64,000 nucleotides of DNA from Weeksellaceae bacterium (GCA_949788275.1 OX460916.1:1736001-1800000); one strand, 5' to 3'. Shown: positions 1 through 9,605, counted from the first letter of the stretch. The notes: generated from the sequence alone by a model not told the origin. Made by a program: numbers and translations.

Positions 1-66
1 AAGAAATTGAGCAAATTCGACTAAGTTCGACTTGTCTGAGACACTAATCAGCGCTTGTTTTTGCAT
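1..66 (-). CDS. purH: PurH, bifunctional AICAR formyltransferase / IMP cyclohydrolase (5' fragment)
   Basis: Only the first 22 codons lie in the window; the gene continues past base 1. The ATG is at 64-66 on the minus strand. The readable start, MQKQALISVSDKSNLVEFA, matches the conserved PurH amino terminus (the MGS-like IMP cyclohydrolase domain begins with ALISVSDK). PurH carries out the last two steps of IMP synthesis. It follows purN, the usual order in Flavobacteriia. A terminator-like hairpin lies between the two, so purH may have its own transcription or depend on read-through. The identification rests on a short stretch plus context. Confidence 0.8.
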   Translation of the reverse strand, partial: MQKQALISVSDKSNLVEFAQFL

Positions 67-106
67 TTTGTTTTCGTTTTTAAAGTTTATGTTTTAAAGT
101 TTTGTT

Positions 107-142
107 CAAAAAAATAACCCCTCAATTCAAGATTAAAGGGGT
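107..142 (-). terminator. Intrinsic terminator after purN
   Basis: Read on the minus strand, a 6-bp GC-rich stem (ACCCCT/AGGGGT, arms at 137-142 and 117-122) with a 14-nt loop is followed at once by TA and seven T. It sits just past the purN stop and before purH. The stem is short, so termination may be partial. Confidence 0.65.
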
Positions 143-152
143 CGTTATGGTG

Positions 153-713
153 TTAAGCTTCGCTTAATTGTTTGATTGATTGGATCAGTAACTGGCTTTC
201 GACTTCCGCTACCTTTCTTTGTAAATCTTCTACCTGATCATTATCTTCAATGGTGAAGGACGCTTGAGCTATAATTTGCCCCTCGTCTACTCCAGCCGAG
301 ACATAATGAACGGTTGCTCCAGAATGTGTTTCTTTGGCATCCAAGACCGCTTGATGGACTTTCGCTCCATACATCCCTTTTCCTCCGTATTTCGGTAGAA
401 GAGATGGATGAATATTAATCATCTTATCACCCCATTTCATTGTAAATTCAGGAGACAGAATCGTTAAAAAACCTGCTAGGACAATTAGATCAATATCTTC
501 TTCCATTAGATTGTGATTAGCATCTTCGGAAAAATTCTTTCGCTCTAAGATATAGGTTCTGATATCGCGATCCAATGAACGTTCGATGGCATAGCAATTG
601 CGATCGGCCATCACCATGGATAGTTCAACTTGGGGTAAAACACCTTCGTCAATGGCTTGGATTATATTTTGAAGATTTGATCCACCTCCGGATACAAATA
701 CGGCTATTTTCAT
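153..713 (-). CDS. purN: Phosphoribosylglycinamide formyltransferase (GAR transformylase)
   Basis: PurN transfers a formyl group from 10-formyl-THF to GAR, the third step of de novo purine synthesis, in the cytosol. The 186-aa protein has the family length. It shows the amino-terminal phosphate loop FVSGGGSNLQ (about residues 7-16), the LAGFLTILSPEF segment, and the catalytic INIHPSLLPKYGG block (about residue 100) with the conserved Asn and His, followed by H-G-A-T-V-H-Y and an Asp near residue 143. The ATG at 711-713 is the only good start and abuts a run of ten AAAC units, leaving no Shine-Dalgarno sequence. The upstream neighbour is a PIF1-like helicase on the same strand, not purM, which lies about 17.8 kb away. 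Confidence 0.95.
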   Translation of the reverse strand: MKIAVFVSGGGSNLQNIIQAIDEGVLPQVELSMVMADRNCYAIERSLDRDIRTYILERKNFSEDANHNLMEEDIDLIVLAGFLTILSPEFTMKWGDKMINIHPSLLPKYGGKGMYGAKVHQAVLDAKETHSGATVHYVSAGVDEGQIIAQASFTIEDNDQVEDLQRKVAEVESQLLIQSIKQLSEA

Positions 714-753
714 GTTTGTTTGTTTGTTTGTTTGTTTGTTTGTTTGTTTGTTT
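714..753 (-). repeat. (AAAC)10 tetranucleotide repeat abutting the purN start codon
   Basis: The plus strand reads ten perfect GTTT units, so the purN mRNA carries (AAAC)10 ending directly at AUG. The repeat occupies the whole ribosome-binding region. Simple repeats of this length can change copy number by slipped-strand mispairing, and A-rich, unstructured leaders favour initiation in Bacteroidota. A purN expression effect is inference. Confidence 0.9.
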
Positions 754-779
754 TGTGTTCCTATTAATCAAAGGCCCGT

Positions 780-2459
780 TTAATCGATAAAAAGCAACGC
801 TTTTTTAATATCTTCATAACCAATTTCCCCATTAAAATAATCGAAAATAGGTTTTAACACCCGATTCTCTTCAAATTCAACTTCACTGTAAGCTAAACGT
901 ACTTTATCGATTAATTGGTCGGCTGGTTTGAAGCGACTTAAGTCGATCGAAGGATCAGCTTCTTTGATTCGACCAATATGATCAACGATGACCGAAGAAG
1001 TTAAACCACGGCGATCGACGATTTCATCGATTGTAAGCCCTTCAACAACATAATCTTTGGTAATTTCGTAGGTCGACTTTTTGGTTGCTTTAGTCCCTGT
1101 TTTTGCTTTTTCTTTATTTTTCGCCATCTGCTTTTTATCAAATGTACCACCGACATGGCGAATAAACGGTGCCCACGAACCTTTCAATTCTTGTTCATCG
1201 AGTTGATCATCGGATAAATGAGATAATTCCTGAAAGCGTTTATCGGCTTTCATCGCCAAGGCATCAATTTGCAGAGCGGTTTCATTTAACCCATGTAAGG
1301 TTAAACTATTTAGATCGCGTAATCGCGATAAGGCTACATACCCTTGTCCTTTCTCAAAAGCTTTGGATAAATCGATAAAAGCAGCATCCAAGGTCATTCC
1401 TTGGCTTTTATGAATGGTAATCGCCCAAGCCAAACGAAGTGGAACTTGGGTAAAAGACACCAAGGCCTTTCCCGTTTCATCTTCAATGGCCCAAGTTTCA
1501 GGTTTGGCCACATGAAACTGATTGTCGAATGTTTTCACAATCGGTTCATCTTTTTCAGTATAGCCCGAAACGGTGCCTAAGGTTCCGTTGACATAGCCCA
1601 CATCGAAGTTATTTCGAACGAACATCACTTTAGCCCCAATTTTCAATTCCAAAACCTCATCGGCTAGAACCGATTTTTTCAGGACTTCGGCTAGATTAGC
1701 ATTTCCTGTGATTTTTGCCTCGAACACTTTAGCTGAAGAATCAATTTCGACTAATTTCCCTTTATTAATTCGATCGACATCCATATTATGGGTGTATAAA
1801 CGAGTTTGGGATTCCATTTCATCGGGAAAATACGCAATTCGGCTTTGCAAAGTTTCAATCAATGGTTCCGTAACGAAACCGGCACGAATAGCATTTAAAA
1901 TATCGTTTAATTCGTTATTGGTCTGACGGAACTGTTCGGTTAAGTAGCAGATATGGGCTTTGGCATTCACCCAAGCATCTGCCATAAAACAAAACTTATC
2001 CCGAGACTCTTCCCATTCTTGTCCGATGGGAGGTAGCTGAAAGAAATCACCTGAAAAAATGACCTGAATTCCACCAAAAGGTTCATCGTTGTCTTTAAAA
2101 AAACGGAGTACATGATCCACAAGATCCAATTGGTTACGGTGTAACATTGAAATTTCATCAATGATTAACACTTTCACCTTGTCCATTTTATCTCTGAAAT
2201 ATTTTTTATCTTTTAAGGATTGCATATAACGCAAAGACATATGGTCTTTGATACCGATACCAGCCCACGAATGAATGGTTTGCCCGTTCATGTGTGTAGC
2301 GGCAATTCCGGTAGAGGCTGTAATGGCCACAGGAACACCATGCGCTTTTAAATATTGGATGTATTGGTTAAGCACATAGGTTTTTCCGGCACCCGCTGAA
2401 CCAGTAAGGAAGACATTTCTTCCTGATTTTAGGATAGCGAGGGCTTTAGATTGTTTCAT
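780..2459 (-). CDS. PIF1-like superfamily 1 helicase with C-terminal helix-turn-helix domain
   Basis: The 559-aa protein begins with a PIF1/RecD-like P-loop ATPase: Walker A GSAGAGKT (about residues 20-27), ASTGIAA, Walker B-like LIIDEISML (about residue 100) and a Q-containing FSGDFFQLPP motif III. A UvrD/PIF1 C-terminal helicase domain follows, with motif VI-like WAITIHKSQGMTLD and GYVALSRLRDL near residues 350-385. The last about 130 residues (TYEITKDYVVEGLTIDEIVDRR and on) look like the HTH_40 domain often fused to Bacteroidota PIF1-like proteins. The role is probably ATP-driven DNA unwinding in repair or genome maintenance. It lies 66 bp upstream of purN on the same strand, so it could be co-transcribed, though no functional link is known. 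Confidence 0.9.
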   Translation of the reverse strand: MKQSKALAILKSGRNVFLTGSAGAGKTYVLNQYIQYLKAHGVPVAITASTGIAATHMNGQTIHSWAGIGIKDHMSLRYMQSLKDKKYFRDKMDKVKVLIIDEISMLHRNQLDLVDHVLRFFKDNDEPFGGIQVIFSGDFFQLPPIGQEWEESRDKFCFMADAWVNAKAHICYLTEQFRQTNNELNDILNAIRAGFVTEPLIETLQSRIAYFPDEMESQTRLYTHNMDVDRINKGKLVEIDSSAKVFEAKITGNANLAEVLKKSVLADEVLELKIGAKVMFVRNNFDVGYVNGTLGTVSGYTEKDEPIVKTFDNQFHVAKPETWAIEDETGKALVSFTQVPLRLAWAITIHKSQGMTLDAAFIDLSKAFEKGQGYVALSRLRDLNSLTLHGLNETALQIDALAMKADKRFQELSHLSDDQLDEQELKGSWAPFIRHVGGTFDKKQMAKNKEKAKTGTKATKKSTYEITKDYVVEGLTIDEIVDRRGLTSSVIVDHIGRIKEADPSIDLSRFKPADQLIDKVRLAYSEVEFEENRVLKPIFDYFNGEIGYEDIKKALLFID

Positions 2460-2711
2460 AAAAAATGGAATGAAAAACGTAAATCGTTCGAAACGCGAAT
2501 ATACAAATTTGACGGGAGTTTACGAAAATTTCGGAAGGGATAACGATAAAGTATTTTTAGATTGCTGTTACTATAACTTGTTATACGTATGGTTTGAATG
2601 CCTCTTAAAAAACAGATCGTTTTAAATGAGAGAGCCTAAGTTAAATCGTTCTAAATAATACTCCTTATTTACTTTCATTTTCTCTGAATATGTTGTAGTT
2701 TTAAATAACCT

Positions 2712-4493
2712 ATGACATTATTCGAATTACTTAAAAAAATAAAGCCTTTTGTACAACCCTATAATAAACTGGTTGTGGCGACTTTGGCGTTAACCGCTGT
2801 TGGATCATTTGCTGTACAAATCAATGCTCTTATTCTACGTTATACCGTTGATAACATTAGTCGAATCATGGTGAACAAAGAACCTTTGAGCACTGGATTT
2901 CACTTATTAACTTTTATAAGTGTTGTTTTACTCTCCAAAGAGATTATTTATGCTTTTATACAGTTTGGGCAGAAATACTATGGCGAGAAATTACGAATTT
3001 ATATTTCTCGCGACTTTTCGCAGGCCATTGTAGAAAAGATACTCACCTATCGCATGGCATTTTACACGTCGGAAGTTAATGAAAGCGGGAAATTACAAAC
3101 CCGCATCGACATGGGGATTAGCAGTCTTACGCGCTTAGTACAAAACTTCTTTATAGACATTATGCCATTGTTTGCCAATGCCATTGTGGCTTTGGTCTTT
3201 ATTTTTATGGCTAACATCTATATCGGTTTGGTCAGCTTAGCCATTGTACCTATCTATTTTTATGTTAGTCAGCTTCAAGCCAATAAGCTAAAAGGCTTTC
3301 GTAGGCAAATGCGTTCGTACCGAGAAAGCAAGAACAATGGATTAATTTCGTTAATCGATTCAATCACAGTGATCAAGTCGTTTGTACGCGAACCCATGGA
3401 AGCGGATAAACACCAAAAGATTCAATACGACATGACTGAGAATCAGCTTTCAACCCGAAAGACGAGTTTTTTGTTTGATGCGATTAAGAACTTCTTGGAG
3501 CAATTTGGTTTAGTGGCTGTTATTCTACTAACGGCTTACTTTGTATTGAAGGGCGATATGACTATAGGGGCCATTATGTTTCATATTTTATTGTTTAATA
3601 ATGTAACAGCACCTATTCGTCAACTTCATCGCATCTATGATGAGATCAATGACGCCATGATTTATTCGGAAAGTTTTTTCGAAATATTGGAAGCCGACGA
3701 AGAGGCTGAAACAACAGGTGCTTACATTCCTGAAAAAATTCATGGTTTAATCGAGTTAAAAGATGTTTCATTCGATTATCCCAATGGTACTAAGGCCTTA
3801 AAAAATATCAATATGACCATTCATCCTAATCAAACAACAGCTTTGGTGGGTTTAAGTGGGGCGGGAAAAAGTACGGTTATTAATTTATTAGACAAATTTT
3901 ACCAACCTACAAGAGGAACTATCTTTTTAGATGGCATTGATTTAGCGGATTACAATACGAAGGAGCTTCGTAAAAACATCGGTTTAGTCCTTCAAAAGAA
4001 TCACATTTTTAAAGGATCTATTGAAGAGAATATTCAATACGGGAATCCAGAAGCGACCCATGAAGCCATTATGGATGCAGCTAAAAAAGCCTATATTCAT
4101 GAACAAATTATGGATCTTCCCAAAGCCTATCAATCGGATGCGCGGTTGCTTTCTGGTGGCCAACAGCAACGAATTGCCATTGCTCGTTTGTTTCTGAAAG
4201 ACCCGGCCATTATTTTCTTAGATGAACCTACAGCTAGTTTAGATGCGATTGCCACCGAGCAAATTAAGAAAAGTTTAGATGCGATTAAAGAAAACAGGAC
4301 GGTAATTATTGTTTCCCACAGTATTTCTCAAATTATTGATGCAGATAGCATTGTTGTTATGGAAAAAGGGGAAGTTGTAGAAACGGGTACCCATGAAGAA
4401 TTGTATGAAAAGAAAAACACCTATTTTACGATTTTCTCCGCCATGGCCAATAGCCTTAATCTGGATAAAATTACTCAATCATTGAATTCGTAA
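2712..4493 (+). CDS. ABC transporter, fused permease and ATP-binding protein (MsbA/MdlB-like exporter half)
   Basis: The 593-aa protein has an amino-terminal transmembrane domain of about six helices (residues about 15-300). The nucleotide-binding domain follows from about residue 340: Walker [11 protein letters not shown]-loop [11 protein letters not shown], signature LSGGQQQR, Walker [13 protein letters not shown] and H-loop VSHS. This is the half-transporter layout of lipid, drug or peptide exporters, working as a dimer in the inner membrane; the substrate cannot be read from sequence. It stands alone, divergent from the PIF1-like gene, and is followed by a repeat-rich spacer with no clear terminator. 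Confidence 0.93.
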   Translation: MTLFELLKKIKPFVQPYNKLVVATLALTAVGSFAVQINALILRYTVDNISRIMVNKEPLSTGFHLLTFISVVLLSKEIIYAFIQFGQKYYGEKLRIYISRDFSQAIVEKILTYRMAFYTSEVNESGKLQTRIDMGISSLTRLVQNFFIDIMPLFANAIVALVFIFMANIYIGLVSLAIVPIYFYVSQLQANKLKGFRRQMRSYRESKNNGLISLIDSITVIKSFVREPMEADKHQKIQYDMTENQLSTRKTSFLFDAIKNFLEQFGLVAVILLTAYFVLKGDMTIGAIMFHILLFNNVTAPIRQLHRIYDEINDAMIYSESFFEILEADEEAETTGAYIPEKIHGLIELKDVSFDYPNGTKALKNINMTIHPNQTTALVGLSGAGKSTVINLLDKFYQPTRGTIFLDGIDLADYNTKELRKNIGLVLQKNHIFKGSIEENIQYGNPEATHEAIMDAAKKAYIHEQIMDLPKAYQSDARLLSGGQQQRIAIARLFLKDPAIIFLDEPTASLDAIATEQIKKSLDAIKENRTVIIVSHSISQIIDADSIVVMEKGEVVETGTHEELYEKKNTYFTIFSAMANSLNLDKITQSLNS

Positions 4494-4559
4494 GAGGAGT
4501 TCATTCGTTTTTAGTTGATAGTGGTTAGTTTTTAGTAATTAGTCGTTAGTAATTGGTCA

Positions 4560-4596
4560 TTAGTAAATAATGACGAAACGAATTGTGACCTGAAAC
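4560..4596. repeat. 37-bp dispersed repeat, copy 1
   Basis: A 37-bp sequence starting TTAGTAAATAATGACG and ending GTGACCTGAAAC recurs exactly at 8756-8792. Both copies are preceded by TTAGTnn-type units. Together the copies flank the 4705-8709 surface-protein gene in direct orientation. Confidence 0.9.
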
Positions 4597-4704
4597 CGTG
4601 TTAAGATTATATCAATTGAAAAGTAACAATAACAGTGTATTTGCAGCAAATATTTAAGTTACTGCAATAAATTGATTAATTTTGATAAGAATTTCAATTT
4701 TTTT

Positions 4705-7700
4705 ATGAAAAATATACTCTACTTTTTCCTTCTTTTTATTCAGTTTCATCAATTTTGCCTAGCAAACCATAGAGGTTTCCAGCCCAATAAAGGACAAATA
4801 TTAAATCAATATTCTCAAAAAAACAAATCGGTTCTCTACTCACTTCAATTACAGAATTTCAATGTCCATTTAAAAAAGCATGGTTTTTCTTATGATTTTT
4901 ATGAACAACACAACAATGAATTAAAAACACACCGTTTAGATTTTATCTTCAAGAATTATAATAAAGACTACCAGGTAATAACACAAAAGCCAGTCGCTTA
5001 CTTTGAAAACCATATTATTGATGGTAAAGAAACTAAAATAGCGTTTTATGAGAAGGTAATTTACAAAAATTTTTATCCTGCCATTGATTTAGAATTTTAT
5101 GTTCATCCTAACAATTCTACTAAACCTTTTGAATATAATTTTGTATTGGGCCCCAAAGCCTCTATAAACGATATTCAATTTGAAATAAAAGGAGCTAAAA
5201 GCAAGTTGGATGATCATAAATTAAAGATCAATCTCCGATTCGGAGAATTGGAAGAAACGATTCCAGCCAGTTGGATTTCATCAGATAAATACGTAAATCA
5301 AACTATTGAAATTGACTATTGCCAATATTCCAATTCTACCTATGGGCTTCAGTCTAAAATCCCCTTGATGCTTTCGAATAATCAACATTTAGTGATTGAC
5401 CCTTTACCTATTCGCAAATGGGGATCATATTATGGTGCTAATCATCCTGCAGAAGTGGGAAATTCCTTAACCGTATTTTATGAAACACGCTTTGTCGATG
5501 ATAACATACTTGTACTTGGTATTACAAATCAAAACGGAATGGCGACGCAAGGAGCCTATAAAACAACGCTCGATGGTGAAAGAGATTTAATTTTGTTAAA
5601 AATGAATCAAAAAGGAGAGCGAATTTGGGCCACTTACATGGGTGGTAATTACCATGAAGAAGGTTTAAATATGGTTTTGGACTCTAAGCATAACATTTAC
5701 ATTCTAGGAAATACAACAAGCACAAATGGAATAGCGACTCCAGGCGCTTATCAAGAGCAGTATGGGGGGAATAAGGATGGATTCTTAACAAAATTTAATG
5801 TGGATGGAATGCGAATTTGGGGAACTTATTTTGGAGGGAACTTCTTAGATGATTTTACATCCATAGCGATAGATACTGAAAATAAAGCACTGTATATTGG
5901 TGGTCTGGTATATAGCACTAATTTAGTTGGAACGACAGGAACATTTAATCCTATAAAAAATAGTTATCAACAAGGAATGCTAGTACGGTTTGATCTTGAT
6001 GGACATTTTATTTGGTCTACTTTTACTTTTGGGAGCATCGAAGGTTTAGTCGTTGACAACGACAAAAATATTATTTTCAATAGTACTCAACACGAATCCC
6101 ATCAAAATTCGCCTCAATTTAATACTCGAAAAGGGTATAATAGTTTGAGTAAATTTAAACCTGACGGAACTATAATATGGACATTTAAAAATTTAGGGAA
6201 TCAATATTCAGACGTTACCCATATTTTAACTGATTCCAATAATAAAATTATTCTTACAGGAAGCACTCACTCAAAGCAAGATATTGCTTCAAGCGATGCA
6301 TACAGTCCCACATACGCATATGACAGATTTGGAGGAACGGCTGGATTCTTAAAGACTTATACGAGCGAAGGAGAGGAACTTAATGGAACATATATTGGAG
6401 AAAAAGGCCACACTTATATCTCTAAAATGATTTTAAACGAAAATGAAGAAATTATTGTTGTAGGCAATGCTTCATTCAATAATAAAATTATGTATAACGG
6501 TGATCATTTCTATAGTAATCATTTAAACAAAACTCCAACTGCAGGTGATAACTTAGGTGTAATCATGAAATTTTCTTCCCAATTACAGCCCATTTGGGGA
6601 ATTTCTTATGGAGATCGGGGGAGCACTAATCGTTTCGTTGGGGTGGATTACAACAGTACGAACCAAACAATTATCACTTCAGGCTGGACAAATTCAGGGA
6701 TAATGATGGCTACCCCTAACAGCCATCAATTTATTTCAGGTAAATATAGAAATGGAGGTAAATATTCTACAGACAATGGAATAGTGGTTTTATTTCAAGA
6801 TAAATCGAATGATTTTAAAATTAAGCAGTTAGGTTCAGAATGCGAAATGAGCTCTTTAAGCTACACTGCCTCTGGTGCAAATTCTTATATTTGGTATGAT
6901 AACGATGGAAATATTACTAGTACACAAGCAACACTTATCCCAACTAAGATTGGAGAATATATTTGTTATTTTGAAAAAGGAGATGAGAGTGGTTATATAT
7001 CTATCTATGTTAAAAACCCGAACACACTTACTGCTCCAATTCCCCAAAATCAAGACCTACCTCCGCTTGAAGAATTCTGTTTTGTTGATTTGGTTGCCCC
7101 TAAAGCAACATCGTCGTGCGGGTTAGAAATTACAGGAAGTACTCCACAGATGCATTTCGATATTCCTGGTGAATATAACATTGAATGGACTTACACAGAT
7201 GATTATGGAAATCAATTAATCCAACAACAAAAGGTGATAGTAAAAGCCATTAAAGAAATCTTGACCATTGAACCATTACTTGAAGTTTGTGAAAGTGGTG
7301 GCCATGAAGTTTATGATTTAAAAAGAACTGAGTCGCAATATAACCTTAACGAACAAGTCGATTTCTTTTATTACAAATCGATGGAAGATTTACATAACAG
7401 CCGACCAATAAAAACCCCTCGTCAATTCATCAATGATGAACAACTACCCCATATCTACGTTAAAGGATCGATAGCTAGTGGATGCTCGGGTACAACGATT
7501 ATTCATTTAGAAACACTTCCTAAACCTCTAGCTCATAATTTACAAATTGATGTTTGTGATGCTTCCAATGCAGGGACAGTATCTATTAATTTAGACGCCT
7601 ATAATTTACAGATTAATCCTGATCAGAATGCCGAGGTCCGTTATTATCTAGATGCACAGTTTTTAAATGAAATAACAACCTTGGTACCTATTTATAACCA

Positions 7701-8709
7701 CCAAAAAATCTATGCATTGGTAACACAAAATGGTTGTAAAAATTCAGCTACACTAACGTTTAAACTTACACAATTTACACTTAAAACGGCTTCACCATTT
7801 GCAGTATGTAAAGAATACGGTTCATTAGGTGAATTTGATTTATCTACAAAGAGACAAGAAATCAGTTTGTTATTAAACACAACAAACTCAAATGTTGTTT
7901 TTTATGCTACACTAAGCGACGCTCAAAACAATACGAATGCTTTGTTAAATCTGTGGATTAACAAAACAAAGCGCAACGAAATTTATGCAACATCGCTATC
8001 AGCGGATGTTTGTAAAATATTTGTAAAAATTCCTTTAGAGGAATCAACATTGCCTACCATTCGTTTAAAAACAAGTTATAATAAATGTGAATCGGACGGT
8101 ATTACAATTGATCTAAATAATTCTTATGATCATATCAGCTGGAGTACAGGGGAAAAAACCAAAAGTATCCACATAAAAAAAGCGGGTAGCTACTCTGTAA
8201 CCGTGACCAATGGTCAATGTACAAAAAAACACGATTTTGAAATAAAGGATTTTGATTCTCTTATGCTAGAATACAATTACAATGGAACAGCAGTTACATT
8301 TTCTATTACAAATGCTCAAAATGTTCAATACAGTACTGATGGAAAAACATGGATAAGCAATGCTACGTTTATTCGTTCGCCTGGAACGTACACTTTCTAT
8401 TTTAAATCGGCAAATGGATGTATAGAGCAGCAAATTTTGCATCTCTATAAAGATCTTCCTAATTTTATTTCTCCAAATGGAGATGGCAAAAATGATGTGT
8501 GGGATGTATCGTATATAAAATTATTAGAAGAAGTCTCGATATTTGATCGCAAAGGACGTTTGATATTTCACAGAACAAAAGAACAGCAACCTATAATCTG
8601 GGATGGAAAATACTTAAACCAACTTTTACCTTCAGATACATATTGGTATAAAATTCGATTATCTAATGGGAAAAAGCTTCAAGGCAATATTCTGCTAAAG
8701 AATAAATAA
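4705..8709 (+). CDS. Secreted surface protein: SBBP-type beta-propeller plus gliding-motility C-terminal domain (T9SS type B)
   Basis: The chosen ATG at 4705 opens a normal signal peptide (MKNILYFFLLFIQFHQFCLA); an in-frame TTG 33 bp upstream would put charged residues before it. The protein has about 1334 residues. After an amino-terminal region resembling the 'FQPNKGQI' domain (DUF7948-like) come SBBP-type repeats such as IWATYMGGNYHEEG and IWGTYFGGNFLDD (about residues 300-700). Ig/PKD-like and cysteine-containing modules follow. The end (NFISPNGDGKNDVWDV and on) is the gliding motility-associated C-terminal domain, which directs export through the type IX secretion system and surface attachment. 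Direct 37-bp repeats flank the gene, compatible with acquisition or recombination, but codon use is not obviously different. Confidence 0.9.
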   Translation: MKNILYFFLLFIQFHQFCLANHRGFQPNKGQILNQYSQKNKSVLYSLQLQNFNVHLKKHGFSYDFYEQHNNELKTHRLDFIFKNYNKDYQVITQKPVAYFENHIIDGKETKIAFYEKVIYKNFYPAIDLEFYVHPNNSTKPFEYNFVLGPKASINDIQFEIKGAKSKLDDHKLKINLRFGELEETIPASWISSDKYVNQTIEIDYCQYSNSTYGLQSKIPLMLSNNQHLVIDPLPIRKWGSYYGANHPAEVGNSLTVFYETRFVDDNILVLGITNQNGMATQGAYKTTLDGERDLILLKMNQKGERIWATYMGGNYHEEGLNMVLDSKHNIYILGNTTSTNGIATPGAYQEQYGGNKDGFLTKFNVDGMRIWGTYFGGNFLDDFTSIAIDTENKALYIGGLVYSTNLVGTTGTFNPIKNSYQQGMLVRFDLDGHFIWSTFTFGSIEGLVVDNDKNIIFNSTQHESHQNSPQFNTRKGYNSLSKFKPDGTIIWTFKNLGNQYSDVTHILTDSNNKIILTGSTHSKQDIASSDAYSPTYAYDRFGGTAGFLKTYTSEGEELNGTYIGEKGHTYISKMILNENEEIIVVGNASFNNKIMYNGDHFYSNHLNKTPTAGDNLGVIMKFSSQLQPIWGISYGDRGSTNRFVGVDYNSTNQTIITSGWTNSGIMMATPNSHQFISGKYRNGGKYSTDNGIVVLFQDKSNDFKIKQLGSECEMSSLSYTASGANSYIWYDNDGNITSTQATLIPTKIGEYICYFEKGDESGYISIYVKNPNTLTAPIPQNQDLPPLEEFCFVDLVAPKATSSCGLEITGSTPQMHFDIPGEYNIEWTYTDDYGNQLIQQQKVIVKAIKEILTIEPLLEVCESGGHEVYDLKRTESQYNLNEQVDFFYYKSMEDLHNSRPIKTPRQFINDEQLPHIYVKGSIASGCSGTTIIHLETLPKPLAHNLQIDVCDASNAGTVSINLDAYNLQINPDQNAEVRYYLDAQFLNEITTLVPIYNHQKIYALVTQNGCKNSATLTFKLTQFTLKTASPFAVCKEYGSLGEFDLSTKRQEISLLLNTTNSNVVFYATLSDAQNNTNALLNLWINKTKRNEIYATSLSADVCKIFVKIPLEESTLPTIRLKTSYNKCESDGITIDLNNSYDHISWSTGEKTKSIHIKKAGSYSVTVTNGQCTKKHDFEIKDFDSLMLEYNYNGTAVTFSITNAQNVQYSTDGKTWISNATFIRSPGTYTFYFKSANGCIEQQILHLYKDLPNFISPNGDGKNDVWDVSYIKLLEEVSIFDRKGRLIFHRTKEQQPIIWDGKYLNQLLPSDTYWYKIRLSNGKKLQGNILLKNK

Positions 8710-8755
8710 GGATTATTTTCTTTTATAATACACTTATTTTAAACGTATTTAGTCG

Positions 8756-8792
8756 TTAGTAAATAATGACGAAACGAATTGTGACCTGAAAC
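8756..8792. repeat. 37-bp dispersed repeat, copy 2
   Basis: Exact second copy of the sequence at 4560-4596. Here it runs directly into the ACTAAATTAAACC unit that also ends the 17-bp tandem array near 18270, and then into structured element A1. The copy therefore marks a junction of three repeat types. Confidence 0.9.
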
Positions 8793-8801
8793 TAAATTAA
8801 A

Positions 8802-8957
8802 CCTCGTTCATATTCTATGTTCTAAAAGAACATAGAATATGAACGAGGTTGTGGCAAGGATAGCAGCGGCATCCTTTGCTGCCACCTTTACTTCCCATAG
8901 ACCGAGATGCTCTTGCAGCAAAGATAGAGCGGATAGCGTGGCGCGGAGCGGCCACCC
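8802..8957 (+). repeat. Structured intergenic element, type A copy 1 (A1)
   Basis: The element opens with a perfect 22-bp inverted repeat with a 3-nt loop (8802-8848). A structured core follows: an outer stem GTGGC (8851-8855) with GCCAC (8951-8955), a GGATAGCAGCGGCATCC segment, an inner stem CTTTGCTGC with GCAGCAAAG, and an AGAGCGGATAGC segment. A2 (18272-18427) is nearly identical and A3 (62701-62857) shares the core. It separates two convergent genes. From memory it resembles short structured RNA motifs scattered through Flavobacteriia, such as the flavo-1 motif; that link is unverified. It may be a REP-like repeat, an RNA, or part of a terminator. Confidence 0.8.
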
Positions 8958-8995
8958 AAAAAAAATGCTGAATAAGATGAATTCTTATCCAGCAT
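8958..8995 (-). terminator. Intrinsic terminator of the 168-aa secreted protein gene
   Basis: On the minus strand a 12-bp stem (ATGCTGGATAAG with CTTATTCAGCAT, one G-U pair) is followed by eight T. It lies just past the stop at 9021 and touches the 3' end of element A1. A2 has the same arrangement next to purM. Confidence 0.85.
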
Positions 8996-9020
8996 GGATT
9001 GTTATACAAAAGCTTTTAAG

Positions 9021-9527
9021 TTATGGTTTCCAAAAGCTCCAGACCGTACCATTGTAAACGGCAAGCTGATGACTTATCGTATCATAGACGATCATTCCTG
9101 CACTGGGATTAATAATATTTAAATGGGGGTTTTCGACTTTTGGAAGAATCATGGCTTTATCATGATCTTCCAAAACAAGAATACCATCTGTTGTGGTTGG
9201 ATTCCCTACGCCTACTTTACTGGTTTGATGGTCAACTTTACCCGTTTGAATGGATAGATCGACTTTTCCGGTATCATCGACACTGAGGTCGAACCAATTC
9301 TTATCTTTAAAATATTTAATTTTTTTATCCGTCGCATCGAAAATAAGGGTTCCATTTTCGGTGATATCTGCTTTATTTTCAACATAAGGAAGCAGTAGTC
9401 CTTTATTTTCTGTGGTGGAAAAATCGAGCGAAACGGATGCATTGCTCACCTTATCTTTTCCTATACTCACTTGTGCTTGTACGAGAGCAGAAAGAACGAA
9501 AACGAGTGGTAATACTATATTTTTCAT
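9021..9527 (-). CDS. Small secreted protein with two repeats of the 'LPxVENP...YDxxxxxxxxYNGxxW' module
   Basis: The 168-aa protein has a clear signal peptide (MKNIVLPLVFVLSALVQAQ). The rest looks like two copies of one module: KGLLLPYVENK...GTLIFDATDKKIKYFKDKNWF, then KAMILPKVENPH...GMIVYDTISHQLAVYNGTVW. This is the repeated end-module of many Flavobacteriia surface proteins whose amino terminus reads VGINT or VSIGKD. The same module ends the giant GEVEDY protein just upstream and the beta-helix proteins at 27-34 kb, pointing to a shared surface role. No enzyme motif is visible. It lies 96 bp downstream of the GEVEDY gene on the same strand. Confidence 0.8.
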   Translation of the reverse strand: MKNIVLPLVFVLSALVQAQVSIGKDKVSNASVSLDFSTTENKGLLLPYVENKADITENGTLIFDATDKKIKYFKDKNWFDLSVDDTGKVDLSIQTGKVDHQTSKVGVGNPTTTDGILVLEDHDKAMILPKVENPHLNIINPSAGMIVYDTISHQLAVYNGTVWSFWKP

Positions 9528-9570
9528 CGTTATTTTTTGAGTTAAAATTATTGGTTATCGGTTTAATAAA

Positions 9571-9605
9571 TGTTCTTCTGTCTACCGTAAGTAGACAAAA
9601 GAACA
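9571..9605 (-). terminator. Hairpin, likely terminator after the GEVEDY gene
   Basis: A 15-bp inverted repeat with one mismatch (TGTTCTTCTGTCTAC / GTAGACAAAAGAACA) and a 5-nt loop lies between the stop of the giant gene and the 168-aa gene. On the minus strand it is followed by TTTATT, a weak U-tract, so partial termination is plausible. Confidence 0.5.

Noticed and set aside
575-790. Plus-strand frame with a CLFVCLFVCLFV tail opposite purN
   Set aside because: It is only the (GTTT)n repeat read on the other strand; purN is clearly the gene here.
4509-4600. Terminator of the ABC transporter gene
   Set aside because: No stem with U-run; only TTAGTnn repeats and the 37-bp repeat.
4672-4704. 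TTG start of the gliding-type protein
   Set aside because: It would put charged residues before the signal peptide; ATG at 4705 gives a normal one.
8815-9057. Short frames in element A1 on both strands
   Set aside because: The same frame reappears in A2 (18267-18464) because the element itself is repeated; it is interrupted by hairpins and has no start signals.
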